Assembly (NCBI RefSeq): GCF_014356525.2 | Contig: NC_052511.1 | Location: 51,984,449-52,048,448, forward strand | DNA from: Nilaparvata lugens | Lineage: Eukaryota; Arthropoda; Insecta; Hemiptera; Delphacidae | Direction of reading: 5' to 3' | DNA: 64,000 bases | Shown here: positions 10,641 to 22,110 of the stretch, in pieces | Layout: every line of letters begins with the position of its first letter | Numbering within the stretch: position 1 is the first letter of the stretch | Notes under the pieces: generated by a model | The model's input: only the letters and a program-made list of their open reading frames with translations | Told to the model about the DNA's origin: nothing | The model's database searches: none | Program-made: the position numbers and the translations under genes

Positions 10641-10779
10641 TCTAGACTACTCATTCTCTTCAATAATAAACAGGATTGTTCCAAGATCATGTCTCTGTAC
10701 TGGATAAATGAAGCTACTGAATCTTATGAAATTGATTATTTTATAGAATTTAATCGCATTATGATGGGATGTATAACTA

Positions 10780-10998
10780 TAGTGAGGTCAACGTTATAAT
10801 GGCAGTGGATGAAGATAGAAGAAAAGCGATGCCGATTCTCTGCATTAATTAATTATATTTCTACACCGTCAAAAACATAATTATTGTCATGCTTGTGGAC
10901 CTAGAAAAGGATAGTACCACTGACTTTGTCGAATGATAGACAAGGATAGCAAAACCAAAGTTGAACAAAATACTGTCATTATAACGTGGACCTCACTA
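10780..10998. mobile_element. 219-bp TIR MITE with TA target duplication (TAGTGAGGTCC family)
   Basis: The ends are TAGTGAGGTCAACGTTATAA and its inverted partner TTATAACGTGGACCTCACTA, flanked on both sides by TA. An internal TTTGTCGAATGATAGACAAG block is shared with the copies at 38303-39371 and 52165-52530. A TA duplication fits Tc1/mariner-like or related elements, but no transposase is present to confirm it. Confidence 0.8.
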
Positions 10999-13900
10999 TA
11001 TATAATTCTTCATCTGAAGAATGGATACTCTATTGAATATTTTTCATACCTTCAAATCATGATGGGATGAATATCGATATAATTCCTACGCTAAATTCGT
11101 TACTTTTTTGAATATCCTCAATCTACCTCATGGAATATTCTCATTGTATTGTGCTGTGATTAATTTTCACCACTGATTAATTTTATCTACCTTCCAGTCT
11201 ATAATAATGTATCTATTTTGTTTTACTATCAGTAATTTATATTTATGAAAATTATAACCACACTCTCTGCAATAATAGAAACAGTGTTTGTTTCCCCCTC
11301 CATTCCTGGTCTCCTAATAATTTACTGCATCATTCACCCTCTCTTCTCTTACTTTCTCACTTACTCACTCTTTCTCTCTCACTCTCTCACTACCTACACT
11401 ATTTCTCACTTTCCAATAACACCATCTATTGCCAAACCTTGAAATATGATTCATTTCCTGTTTCACGATGAAAGCTTTTAAAATGAGACAATAGCGTGGC
11501 TCCCTGGTCCCTTATTTCCCTCATTTTCTTTCCATTTTCCTGTTTTCCTTGTCCCATTTTCCTGCCAAAGTGTTGTTTTTCTTGTTCACTCCCTGCCTGC
11601 AGCAACATTAGCGATCCTGTCACCGTTTTTGGAAGGCATTCGCACGATTTTCACCACCTTTTTCCCAACTGGAAAACACTCTGATACCATGCCAGAAAAT
11701 ATAGATTATTGATTTATTATCTGAACAGTTGGGAGAATATTATACTCTATGCGGATGTTTTTTCTTATGAAGTTTTTTCCTGGATCAGTGTGAGGGAATA
11801 ATCATCTGAATTAGCATTGTGATTTGTTTTTTTTTCTGTTTCAGTTTTCAGTTTGGTATTTCTCTGAATTCTGACCTTTCATAGATTATCAATATAGGTG
11901 TGAATTATTCTACTTTGGGCCACATTTTTAGAGTACATTGATTTAAAGTATCTTGTGTCTCTACTTTTGTTATAAAACTTTTCGTTTCAATTTCTAGTTA
12001 TTTTAAGGATTTTTTGTTAGCAACTCTCACCAGCGGGCAAAGATTTTTCTTTTTGCTGGTGATGCCTAGAAATGTTATAATTGGTTTTTTCTGCTCTCAT
12101 GTATATGCATGTATGTGTAATGTTTGTAATGTATTTGAAATTTGGGTAGATGTAAAAATCCCTAGCTGAAGTACTAATAGGTCTGAATAAAGTAACTGGC
12201 TAATATCGCCAATGAGATAACAATAAAGATTAGATAGCATCAGCTTGTTCTGGCGAAACGGTACAATAACCTAAAAAGAATTGAAATAATTTTTTGCTAA
12301 TATATAATATTATTATAAAATATTGAAGAGTGAGGTTAGGTATAAACATTCAGTGATCGGCGACCTAACGATCGACCGAGCCAAGCAACGTAGAATCTGA
12401 CCAAACCCCTTGGCAGAGATCTATTGCAGCAAAACGGTATGCAATTTGAAAGAACAAATGGTCACGTGGCTAACTATTAGGAAGCATGAAATAAATAGTA
12501 GTATATAGAATATTACTAGCATGTAGAGAGCATACTTAAAAAACCTAATAAAAATAATTAAGTGTATCCAGGAAATAGGAGGTTACCAAGCGCATGAATA
12601 CTGAAACAATTTGCATGCACCAATCACAATGGCAGTTAATAGGCGGCAATAGTATGCCAATTCAAAAATATTTATATATATTTCTATAAATGATTGGGAT
12701 TTATGTAAAAATGTTATATAGTCTATATTATGGATATGGCCCGAAGGCAAAGAAATTATTAAACATACAACCTAAGTAATAATTTAATATTTTAGTACGG
12801 TCTATTTGAACCTTAAATGGCGGAGGACTAGGATATTCAAATTTTATGTAAATTTGAAAGTCGGAAATAAGAATTGTAAAATTGAGGAAGGAGAACAATC
12901 ACTCGCCTGCCAAATGCCACCATGAGAGGACCCTAAATATTTTAGAGCGTAATACCTTGCTATAACTTGTAAAAGCTAAAGTTAGATTGAATTATTAAAT
13001 TTCTTAAAGACTTTGTGATGCTCTTATAAAGCAGAAGTCATTTTCAATTTCTAAATAATTTTTGTAACCCCTTGGAAGAGACGATTCCGGCTACCATAGT
13101 CCAGGACCACCAGGAGTTGGATCGACATCGGCGGCTTATAAGAAGATTTCGACACGTGAGTGAGAAAATTGAATTAGTGATGGGCGCCCCTAGTGCTTCG
13201 AATTTATCTAATAATCAAAGCTAGCTCGTCGAAAGGGTTTTCTTATATTAAGAATTTAATAAAAATACTTGCGCAAGTAATATAGTATTAAAGGTATTTT
13301 ATTAAGGAATAATGAATCAGTACATTTCAGAAAATTCCAATAAATCAAAGAAGTATAAAATCTAGGCTATTAAAACATATTCATATGATATTTAATTTTT
13401 GCAATAATTTGCGATAATTTGTTGTAGCTCTGATTCACTAGATGAATTGCTCCACTTATTCCATCAGGTGCCGAATCTTGCACCCTGAGATAAAATATAT
13501 ATATTCATTACAAGGAAATCTACTAGATACTAGAGAATTTAATATTATATATATTTGGATTATTGGTTGCCAATTTATCAAGTTGATCTTAAGGAACCTA
13601 TTTTTAATTGAATTGTCCAAGTCGACAAGTATTAGCAAGCTTATATCGCAGCCATATGCAAAAGGATGCATATGATTTGAAATAAAAGCACATGGTAACG
13701 TTTCGTGCTATAAATTTCGAGTATAATATTTAGCCTGTGATATTTTTCACTGATTTCAATTTTTATATTATTTCAATTATTTTTATATTATATATTTTTA
13801 TCGCTCTTTATATTTTTTGCCTTGATCTATTTTTTGCAATATTTGTTATATATGTATCAAATTGTTTATGGTGTGCAATTTATTTTAATTCCTCACACTA

Positions 13901-14139
13901 TAGGATAATATCATATATATATATATTTATTTTTTAATGATTTACAAGAATTATAGGGGAAGCTCATACCTGGGCCTATAAAAATTTTTATGAGACTGTA
14001 TCCTATTAAAAAACCACGACCTAATTTTTATAATTATATCAAATATTTCATGCTCTACCGACTGATGCCAAGCAGGAGGCTAATCGTTATTTAAATATAA
14101 AGAATAACGTCATATGTTGTATTATGAACATTTTATTTT
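10999..14139. other. Unassigned AT-rich region, possibly decayed retroelement
   Basis: No ORF over 80 residues with recognisable motifs. 11335-11410 is CT-rich. 12000-13450 holds more GC-rich islands (for example about 12350-12430 and 13070-13200) whose flavour suggests an old LTR or non-LTR element, but I find no terminal repeats or domains. Treat as unknown. Confidence 0.35.
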
Positions 14140-14220
14140 CATTTTTGCTCGTAAATGTATGTGTATGAGTAAATTATTAATTTTTTTTGCAATAATAGAA
14201 TTTGAATTTGAATTTGAATT
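14140..14220 (+). mobile_element. LINE/SINE-type 3' tail ending in (GAATTT)n
   Basis: An AT-rich 3' end finishes in AATAGAATTTGAATTTGAAT. The same tail type, inverted, is at 45697-45720. Short oligomer tails like this mark the 3' ends of several non-LTR retrotransposons. No associated ORF survives upstream. Confidence 0.45.
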
Positions 14221-14499
14221 GTCGGAAGTTTTCTCAATAGTCTCTCAATGTATTGATGAATACGTTCAAGATCCTTCTTGAATATTATCCCCATGTAAGT
14301 GTTAGGCTAGAATTATTATTAATATTTGCTAAATATATTGTATTATTGATGTAATTCATACATTGAACACATCATGAATTTTGAAGTGACACATAACCTG
14401 TAGACTATTTATTTACATTTATAACTATTGTATAAATTAGACATTTAGACTATTGTATAAATATTACAAAATATTACCTACATTTAGACTATTGTATAA

Positions 14500-14588
14500 A
14501 TTAGAATTGGAACCGTTGCGGGTGTAACTTAGGCTGTGGTACTTTTCTGTAAGTTGTATAATTCTGAATGATTGAATAAATAAATAAA
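14500..14588 (+). mobile_element. Retroposon-type 3' tail ending in (AATA)n
   Basis: Sequence ending GATTGAATAAATAAATAAAT has the (AATA)n tail style of the LINE/SINE ends elsewhere in this window (46905-47022, 57079-57186). Only the tail region supports this call. Confidence 0.35.
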
Positions 14589-14806
14589 TGTATAGGTCTT
14601 GGACAAAAAAATAATGATGCACTGAACATTTGAGTAGATTCCACATTTAGAACCTAGGACGTTCAACCAAAAGTTTTACTACAATATACTTGCATTGATA
14701 TCTGATTGGCTCATCGCTTTCTTTGATCGAAGGTTTTAACAAGTAAATAATTCAAAATAAAGCAGACCAAATACTGAAATCCACAATCTAATACTTATTG
14801 GTTTAT

Positions 14807-14990
14807 GAAATAAAAACACATAGATGTTGTCAGTTTTCTACACTTTAATTTGGTACAGACCATGGTTTCGTGACCACACAGGTCACATTTTCAAGCTGTA
14901 AGCTTGAAAATGTGACCTGTGTGGTCACGAACCATGGTCGTGTACCAAATTAAAGTGTAGAAAACTGACAACATCTATGTGTTTTTATTT
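14807..14990. mobile_element. 184-bp near-perfect palindrome from an inverted retroelement end
   Basis: The two arms of about 90 bp meet at TTCAAGCT-GTA-AGCTTGAA. The right arm reads AATGTGACCTGTGTGGTCAC then GAACCATGG and ends GTGTTTTTATTT, the look of a retroelement 3' end. The left arm is the same sequence inverted, with one extra T (GTTTCGTGA). It resembles the inverted-tail arrangement of Penelope-like elements, which I offer as hypothesis only. Confidence 0.75.
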
Positions 14991-15226
14991 CATCATGGAA
15001 CGTTTCTACAACATCGACCACAACTCAGTTGAAGACTTATTGGTTTGTTGTTGAGCTTGGTATTTGAAAGTATAGAAACATGTTAAAGAGTAAAATTATA
15101 GGATAACATCATGCATTCATTGTGGATGATAATGGATGTACATTATCCACTATTGTATCAAACGTAAATAATATTCATTTATTTATTTATATGCTCCTTT
15201 CAACGATAATACGGTAATACCAATGA

Positions 15227-15271
15227 ACCTACAATACATTCTAGGTAATGTATCTAGAATGTATTGTAGGT
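15227..15271. repeat. Perfect 18-bp-arm hairpin
   Basis: ACCTACAATACATTCTAG (15227-15244) and its exact reverse complement (15254-15271) flank a 9-base loop. Function unknown. It lies just before a tandem array. Confidence 0.9.
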
Positions 15272-15304
15272 ACATACGGTAAGACCATAAACTAAAGAAA
15301 AAGT

Positions 15305-15695
15305 CAGCTCAATTCTATGATACAGTATCATGTTGAATGATACTCAACGACGTTTTACTCTCAGTCAAAATTATAACCATAGACTAGATAAACAATCAGC
15401 TCAATTGCGCTAACAAGATACAGTATCATGTTAAATAATGATACCTTAACGTTTTACTCTCCGGTAACAGTATAGCCATAGACTGAATAAACAACCAGCT
15501 CAATCCAGCTAACAAGATACAGTATCATGTTAAATAATGATACTCAACGACGTTTTACTCTTCGTCAACAGTATAACCATAGACTAAATAAACAACCGAT
15601 TCAATTGAGCTTAGAAGATACAGTATCATGTTAAATGATACGCAACGACGTTTTGCTCTCCGTCAACAGTATAGCCGTGGACTAAATAAACATAT
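15305..15695. repeat. Tandem array, four units of ~92-101 bp
   Basis: Units start at about 15305, 15397, 15496 and 15597. Each contains GATACAGTATCATGTT, ACGTTTTACTCTC or a variant, then TATAACCATAGACTA and AATAAACAA. Units differ by several percent and by small indels. No coding. Confidence 0.9.
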
Positions 15696-16305
15696 CTTGA
15701 ATATGTGGTAATACTGATAAATGATATCGATTGAAATGCTTGAATACCAACAGACTATCCAATAACTGATTTCTTTTGAAGCTACGAGAATTGTTTCACG
15801 TGAAGACGTGAAAAGGTGATTGAGAAGAGACGTCGATTGATGGTCAGTATTGTAGTATGGAAGCGTTTGAATATGAAAAGAATATACATGCTAAAATATC
15901 CACAAAAGTATAACCTTTTTGTAAACTTCAAGAATTAGAAAAAATTTTTATGAATTGATACGTGCTATCATCGATAAAGATGATGATTGTAGTCTCATAA
16001 AATGATCGTACAGTTTCTGAAGTACAAACGTTATAAAATAGCAGAACAGTTCTAATATCAAGGAATCACTGAATGAACTTCTACTGAAATACTGTATATA
16101 GTGAAAAGACAAAAACCAGATGTAGTGTGGAGACCTCGAAACAGCCGTTTTTATCTCACAACCGGAAAACCGATAACTTCAGAGGGCCTTTGTTACCGGA
16201 CGGGAAGCTGAGCAGGGAAAATAGAAAATCGCCGGAAAAACAATGAAAATTCGTACTGCCTATACGAGGTCCGATGTCGTTTTATGCTGAGTCCTCACAA
16301 TAAGT
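15696..16305. other. No recognisable feature
   Basis: AT-rich spacer between the tandem array and the polypurine tract. No repeat match or ORF supported. Confidence 0.55.
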
Positions 16306-16680
16306 AGGGGTAGGAGGTTGAGGGAGAGGAGTAGAAGATGTTGGAGGAGGAGGAGGCGGATGTGGAGGAGAATGTGGAGGTGGATGAGGAGGGAGAGGTG
16401 GAGGAGAAGGAGGAGGTGAAGGAGAAGCAGAAGGAGAAGAAGTAGGAGAAGGGGAAGAATAGGAAGGAGAAGGAGGGAGAAGAAAAAGAAGGAGAAGAAG
16501 AAGGAGGAGGAGGAGGTTGTGGAGGAGGAGGAGGAGGAGGAGTAGGAGTAGGAGAAGAAGGACAAGGTGTTTGATAAGAAGTAAGACGAGGTGGTGATAT
16601 GGGTAGGAGAAGAAGGAGGAAGAGGATGAGGAGGAGGAGAGATTGTAGGAGAGGGATGAGGGGGAGGAGAAGATCAAGAC
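16306..16680. repeat. Polypurine GGA/GAA tract
   Basis: About 375 bp almost purely purine on the plus strand. Three overlapping minus-strand open frames here (to about 180 residues of Ser/Leu/Pro) are its translations and are not genes. Confidence 0.95.
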
Positions 16681-17335
16681 AGAGTAGGTTGCAGGCTGTA
16701 GGTTGTAGGGTGGAGTACCTCAGGGTCCTGTAAATGGAGTGCCGAAAATTCAACTGACAAACATATAAACGGGGGATACTTTCTGGAATCAGGTCAGCGT
16801 TCCCGGGAGGCCAGTAAGGGGACTCGGCTAGCACGTAAGGGACCCGACTGTTCGTGAAAAGAAGCCCTGGATCCGCCTTTTCACTGTCTCTCGGGTCAAG
16901 AAATGCAAATTAATTCGAGCCGGCAGTTATCAAGTCATCTCTCCGCATAAACAGTGCCTGCAAAATTGAGGTTATGTTAGGGAAAGTCCAGGAAACAAGG
17001 AAGAGGAAGGGAGGATGTAAGGTAGTAAAGGGAAAGAAAGGGAAATCAGGGACAAAATCGAATAAAATGGACCGCCTTCTGCAACCTTCATTCAAATGAG
17101 CCCACAGAGGCGTATTGTTGCCCTACCGTTAGCTTTATTTTCACCTCAACTTGTTTCAGATTTCGTTTACTCCAGTCACAAAACCAAACATTCCAAATTG
17201 CTCTGTGTAGGCTATTATTCTCGCTGGATATCGAGCTTCATAGATATTTGAATAGTATTCATTATAAACACTATATTCATTTCGTATATATTCAAATGAT
17301 TCACTGTAATCGCTACAATGGTTTATCCTGTTGGT
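16681..17335. other. No recognisable feature
   Basis: Moderate-GC sequence at 16700-16920, then purine-rich 16980-17060, then AT-rich. Short frames on both strands at 17156-17454 look non-conserved. Confidence 0.5.
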
Positions 17336-17623
17336 TGTCCCCCAATCATTTTGGTAGAGAGTTGGTGGGGAGGATATTTTTAATATTCTTTCCGAAGAAT
17401 GGACATTTATATGTCCAAAGCTCCGCCAATTTATGTAGATGCATAACAATATGATTATTATCTATAGTTATTATATTACAAACTGCTTTTTCATATCATA
17501 TACAGTTCAATAATTATTTCTTAGTCTATATTATGTAAATTCATCTATAATTTTGCTGTATTGTAAGCTATTGTATATAAGTGTATAAGCCAGTATATAT
17601 TGTAATCTACATAAATAAAGTAC

Positions 17624-17653
<30 letters not shown>
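17336..17653 (+). mobile_element. Retroposon 3' end with (AATC)n tail, copy 1
   Basis: From GGTAGAGAGTTGGTGGGGAG to ACATAAATAAAGTACTCAATC, ending in (AATC)n, including an AATAAA signal just before the tail. The same about 300 bp recurs at 50803-51101 and, inverted and 5'-truncated, at 18822-19000. Variable length at the 5' side and a simple-repeat tail are typical of non-LTR retroposition. No internal pol III boxes seen, so more likely a LINE 3' UTR than a SINE. Confidence 0.75.
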
Positions 17654-17656
<3 letters not shown>

Positions 17657-18028
17657 AATTTGATATTGTAATATTGTGAAATGAAATGAATGAACGAGAA
17701 ATTGATAATCATTCAATTGTCAAAGTTTCCCTATTTTCTGGCATTCTATTCTATTTTAGGGCTTCTAAGGGCTTCTACCTTCTATTTTATTTGACTGATT
17801 CTATCATTCGAAATGAATGATATATGTAAAACATGATGTATCAGCAGCTTATCTTCATTGATATTTTCATCAATCTGTCATCATTATTATAATGAAATGC
17901 GTTGTTGTTGATTATGGGAAGAGATGACAGTTCAAAGTGGATCTAGTTATCTCATTATATGTTTGATAGAGTATGCTTAACAGAAGAGAAAAGTCTATCA
18001 TCCACTGATACTTATTTGAATCTCTCAG

Positions 18029-18165
18029 TGCCCGTTGCACAAAAGCCGGTTTAATTTCAAATCGTTGTTATTTCCTCAAGAACCAATCAGAGAAGCCGTC
18101 TTATTAGAAAGGCTATCTTTGATTGGTTCTCGTGAAATTAATCACGGTTAAAATTCAACCGGCAC
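18029..18165. mobile_element. Fold-back MITE (CCAATCAGAGAAG family), complete
   Basis: About 135 bp from GTGCCCGTTGCACAAAAGCC to TTCAACCGGCACT. It folds almost end to end, with AACCAATCAGAGAAG facing CTTTGATTGGTT. This is one of the two cleanest copies in the window. Confidence 0.8.
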
Positions 18166-18369
18166 TCAGACATGGATTAGTGTGAGGAACTAGAGACAGC
18201 ATAAACATCTAAGAACCTAGACTAATCTATTTTTATCTAGACCAAATTCTTATCTAGTCTATTCTTATCTTATCTGAGAATCTAGTCTAGACCACAGAGC
18301 ATCTTCTCTGGACTGATATAGAGTTCAATCATCTATTAAATCAAATAGTGGCCTTCTTCATCACTTGTT

Positions 18370-18500
18370 TAGCTGATGCCTATCTTGCCATACAGTCAGC
18401 CAATAGGAGAACACTATGAGAAGATGTCTGACCAATAGGAAAGTGAGAATTCAAAATTACAAAATGGCTGCTCTCTTTCACAAAATGGTAGCCAAATCGT
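18370..18500 (-). repeat. Dispersed repeat with CCATTGGCT motifs (copy 2)
   Basis: On the minus strand this matches 10495-10640: CACTTTCCTATTGGTCAGAC then CATCTTCTCATAGTG then CCTATTGGCTG. The two copies are clearly diverged. Confidence 0.55.
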
Positions 18501-18821
18501 ATTAATTCTAGTTTGAGTTGTATTGTTAAACTTCAAACTTGAATCAAAGCTCAGAACAGCTGAATAAATATCACAATATCACCTGTAATGTTTGAATATT
18601 TGAATTAAAGACGAAGTATTAAAAGAATGACGAGAATATAATGGAGTGAGATATCAATATTAATGGGAATATAATATAGGCTACTAATATGAGTTTTTCA
18701 GCAGAATTTATGACATCATTATTCATTGTTATTCACCAGAAAGGTTGAGAATACGATGGGAGGATGAGATCAGAGATGATTCAATAAAGATGGATTGTAG
18801 AGGATGGAAAAGATTGAGATT

Positions 18822-19000
18822 GATTGATTGATTGAGTACTTTATTCATGTTGATTACAATATACTGGCCTATACACTTATATAAAATAGCTTACAATACA
18901 GCAAATTATAGATGAATCGACATAATATAGACTAAGAAAATAATAATTATTGAACTGTATATGATACGAAAAAACCAATTTGTAATAACTGAAGATAATA
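18822..19000 (-). mobile_element. Retroposon 3' end with (AATC)n tail, copy 3 (inverted)
   Basis: Begins with the inverted tail (GATT)n at 18819-18835, then GAGTACTTTATT, and follows the reverse complement of 17460-17653 to about 18980. 5'-truncated. Confidence 0.75.
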
Positions 19001-19550
19001 TTGTTGTGCAATATTATGAGACGGAGAGGTTTGGAGGAATGTTGGGGAGGAAGCCAAAGCCCACCAAGGAATGTGGAAGTAAGGAAAGATTCACCTTAAA
19101 AGGGCGAGAACTAGGTAAAGGGTTTCAAACGAATTGAGTTGGCGTTCGGGAATCAGGTGATAATCAGCCAATCGGAGTGCTTTCTGCCCTGGTGACTCGT
19201 CTGAGAACGCCTGAAAACTGCATTGTGTGGCTTGGCTTTCAAGATATATAGAGGATTAGAGACGAAGATGTAGACTAGTATTGGAGACAATAGAAATATT
19301 CGTTTGATCTTAGCTAGAAGTATAGCTCTGTATTGAACGAATCAGACTAAAACGATTAATTAAACTAAAACGATGAATTAAACAACAACGATGAATTAAC
19401 TAAAACGATGAATTAATCTGAAACGATGAATTCATCAAACAAATGAGAAACGGGAACTCGAGAATGAGAAACAAAGAAGAAACCAAAAGAAGGAGAAGAG
19501 ATTGTTTAACTAAAAAAACAACAAAAATGTTTCTAACTAGAAGATATAAG
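19001..19550. other. No recognisable feature; AACGATGAATTAA repeats
   Basis: Mostly unassigned. At 19340-19440 a degenerate 13-20 bp motif (AAAACGATGAATTAA) repeats about five times in tandem. Confidence 0.6.
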
Positions 19551-19814
19551 CATAGAGAAACGATAGCATAAGTAGATATCCCATGGTATAGGGCGTTCAT
19601 GTCGTAACTTTTACTGTTATCTCAAGCCGATAGTTCACGTAGTTCTTTCCTATGCAGCTGTGTCTCTCAAATTGTGCTGTTCATACACTATCACCCCAAC
19701 AAAACAGTAAAAATTGACAATAATCGACAGTAATCGGCTTGAGATAACAGTAAAAAGTTGCGGCATAAATTCCCTATACCATGGGATATCTACTTACCCT
19801 ATTGTTTATCTATG
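19551..19814. mobile_element. hAT-like MITE with 8-bp TSD, copy 1
   Basis: The TIR CATAGAGAAACGATAGCATA pairs with the right end (CTATTGTTTATCTAT), and the match continues through AGTAGATATCCCATGG. It is flanked by GATATAAG on both sides. Eight-base target duplications are characteristic of the hAT superfamily. No transposase ORF, so non-autonomous. The second copy at 54053-54332 has its own different 8-bp duplication. Confidence 0.8.
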
Positions 19815-20184
19815 ATATAAGTTGCAGAAGGCGAAGAGAGAAAGGAGAATGTAGAGAGAGAAGAAAACAAAAGAGAAGAATGAAAAGATGTGTGTATTGG
19901 TGACCGTTAAGTGCTTGGAGGTGTCCTTGCACCTTCCTTCTATGGAAGCCATAGACCACTAACTGGGCGCCTTTAATTCACTTTCAGTGTATTGCTTCAG
20001 CTGGAGTGAAAGAGAAATCGCTCTAAAGTGAGACCACAAGACTGAGCTTATTCGGTCCCCTAGTTGGGGTAAAGTGGTTACACTCACACACATATTAGAG
20101 AGAGAATGAGAGAGAGAAAGAGAGAGAATGAGTGAGTTTACTTACTGAGGATCCCCTCTATGATGTGAAGATAGGTTTTCCCTC
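19815..20184. other. No recognisable feature; GA-rich patch
   Basis: Unassigned, with a short GA-rich stretch at 20095-20135 (GAGAGAATGAGAGAGAG). Confidence 0.55.
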
Positions 20185-20376
20185 CACTATGTGGCACACA
20201 TTACAAGAAGTGGATTGGCTCACCTTATTCAGTCTCTCTATCACTTCATCCCTCTTTCTCTCTCTTTTCTCTTTTCTCTTCACTATGTGGTACACATTAC
20301 AAGAAGTGGATTGGCTCACCTTATTCTCTCTCTATTTCTCTCTTCATCAGACTCTCTCTCTCTCTCTTCATCCCTC
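20185..20376. repeat. Tandem duplication, two ~96-bp units
   Basis: Both units start CACTATGTGG and contain ACATTACAAGAAGTGGATTG followed by CT-rich sequence. The plus-strand frame 20132-20494 simply reads across the duplication. Confidence 0.9.
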
Positions 20377-20529
20377 TTTCTCACAACTGCTTTGGCGCCT
20401 AATGGCATTTATCACTGACAAGCTACTTGAGAATTTTCCGGAAGCCAGCTTGAAAGTAAGTGAGAGAGTAAGGTTGGGATCAATTAATGGTTAACTTGAG
20501 AGGTTTTGGAGTTGAGTTGTTGAGTTTCT

Positions 20530-20875
20530 CCCAAATTGTGGGATTGGAAAATTGAGTTGCTGAGGAAACTTAGTGTAGTTTTTATGGAAAGTCTTCCAAG
20601 GAGAATTTCTTTCGAGATATTTTGATGGTGATCCTAATGAAAGGTACTTTATACAAAGAAAATGTGAGTTTAGTTGCACGTATCTTCGTTTTGAGACGAA
20701 CTCCCTATTTTGTGAGATTAGACAGTTGGGTTGCTGGGGAAACTCAGTGTAGTCTTCATAAATAGTCTTTCACGGAGAGATTTTTATAAGATCTTTTAAT
20801 GGTGATCTTAATGAAAGGTACTCAAATACAAAGAAAATGTGAGTCTAGTTGCAAGTTATCTTTGTTTTGAAACGT
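20530..20875. repeat. Tandem duplication, two ~172-bp units
   Basis: Units 20530-20701 and 20702-20875 share GTTGCTGAGGAAACTTAGTG (variants), TTTTTATGGAAAGTC, TGGTGATCCTAATGAAAGG and AATACAAAGAAAATGTGAGT with some divergence. Non-coding. Confidence 0.9.
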
Positions 20876-21055
20876 CATTTTACGGTGATTAAATGGAATA
20901 GGAGTAGCCTACATAACGTGCCACTGGGTCCTCCACTCAAATTAATGTCCCGTTTCTATAGAGTTACAATATTTTAGGAAAAATACAAGTAAGCACGTAT
21001 TAGTAAATCACATTGTCATATTTCCTTTGACTTTGATGCTGATAATCCACTTATT
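20876..21055. other. No recognisable feature
   Basis: Short unassigned spacer. Confidence 0.5.
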
Positions 21056-21227
21056 GAGGTGCGTACAGATTAATTTACGCACCGCGAACATGAGCAATTA
21101 ACTTTCAATCAGCTGATGCCAAGCTTTTTATATCTGTATCTTACCGTTTCTGTAAAAATACAGATATAGTCAACTGATTAAAAGTGAATTGCACATGTTC
21201 GCGGCGCGTATATCTGTACGCACCTCT
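21056..21227. mobile_element. 172-bp fold-back MITE (GAGGTGCGTACAGAT family)
   Basis: Left arm GAGGTGCGTACAGATTAATT through CGCGAACATGAGCAATT and CAATCAGCTGA. The right arm is its inverted counterpart, ending ATCTGTACGCACCTC. A half copy lies at 46419-46535 and a copy broken by another repeat at 59013-59615. Confidence 0.8.
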
Positions 21228-21557
21228 AGAACACTTCGATGTACAAAATTTATACTCATACATATTAAAGTTTCGTGATATACTACTTTCAAAAATGATA
21301 TTGGAAATATAGGAATATCAATAAATATAGAAAATAATTCCTTGTCTTAACTGTCAGGGGGAGTAGATTCATTGTACCTCAAAGTGTTTCCGACATCCAG
21401 TGTATTACAATGGGACGAAAAACTCATCTAGCCTTTCCGAGAGGTGGTAATAATACAGGCAGACAATAGCCGTGAGGTCTGCCTCACCTCTTTGTCTGAT
21501 GACGTCACACTGTGAGGCGCCATGTTTAATCGTCCAGTGTGTGGATGGCCTAAGGGG
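21228..21557. other. No recognisable feature
   Basis: Unassigned sequence between the fold-back MITE and the purine tract. Confidence 0.5.
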
Positions 21558-22110
21558 ATAAAGAAGTCAGAAGGAAGATGGAACAGAAAGAAAAAGGAGA
21601 GGAGAAAGAAGAACAAGAGGAGAAGTAAGAAGAAGAAGAAGAAATGGGTGATGAAGAAGTAGAACAGAAAGAAGAGAGAGGTGAGCTAAAGGGGCCACGT
21701 GACTTGATGGCTTCTGCTAGCTTTGCTAGACAATGGGATGGAAACAAAGGGGTGTATGACAGACTGCGGCATGATTATCACACAAGTACAGAGTGCGAAT
21801 CACCGATCCGAAAGGGTGGAACGAAGACTGAGAAAAAGGAGAAGAATAAGTGAAAGAAGAAGATGGAGAAGAGTAATGGAGAAAGGAGATTGAGGATCAC
21901 TGTACAGATGGAGATTTGGTGGGAATCACCGATCCAGAAGAGTGGAGAGAAAACGGAGGAAGAAGAGAAGGTAGATGTAAAGGAGGTGGAGAAGAAGCTG
22001 GTGAAAAAGAAGGAGTATGTTTGTCGAGGTTCAAACATAGAAGAAGTAAGCGAGATAGAGAAGATATTTCGATTATCATATTGAAGAAGAAATACAGATG
22101 ACGAAGAAAT
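21558..22110. repeat. Polypurine region with a ~128-bp tandem duplication
   Basis: GA-rich blocks at 21558-21690 and 21808-22105. GAATCACCGATCC followed by purine-rich sequence occurs at about 21797 and again at about 21925. Charged or Ser-rich frames on both strands (21644-22101) derive from this bias. Confidence 0.8.

Noticed and set aside
12350..13450. LTR retrotransposon end or primer-binding site
   Set aside because: No paired terminal repeats, polypurine tract or retroviral-type domain could be found.
21644..22101. Small charged or basic proteins
   Set aside because: Frames on both strands follow the purine bias, and the duplicated segment of about 128 bp explains the similarity between them.
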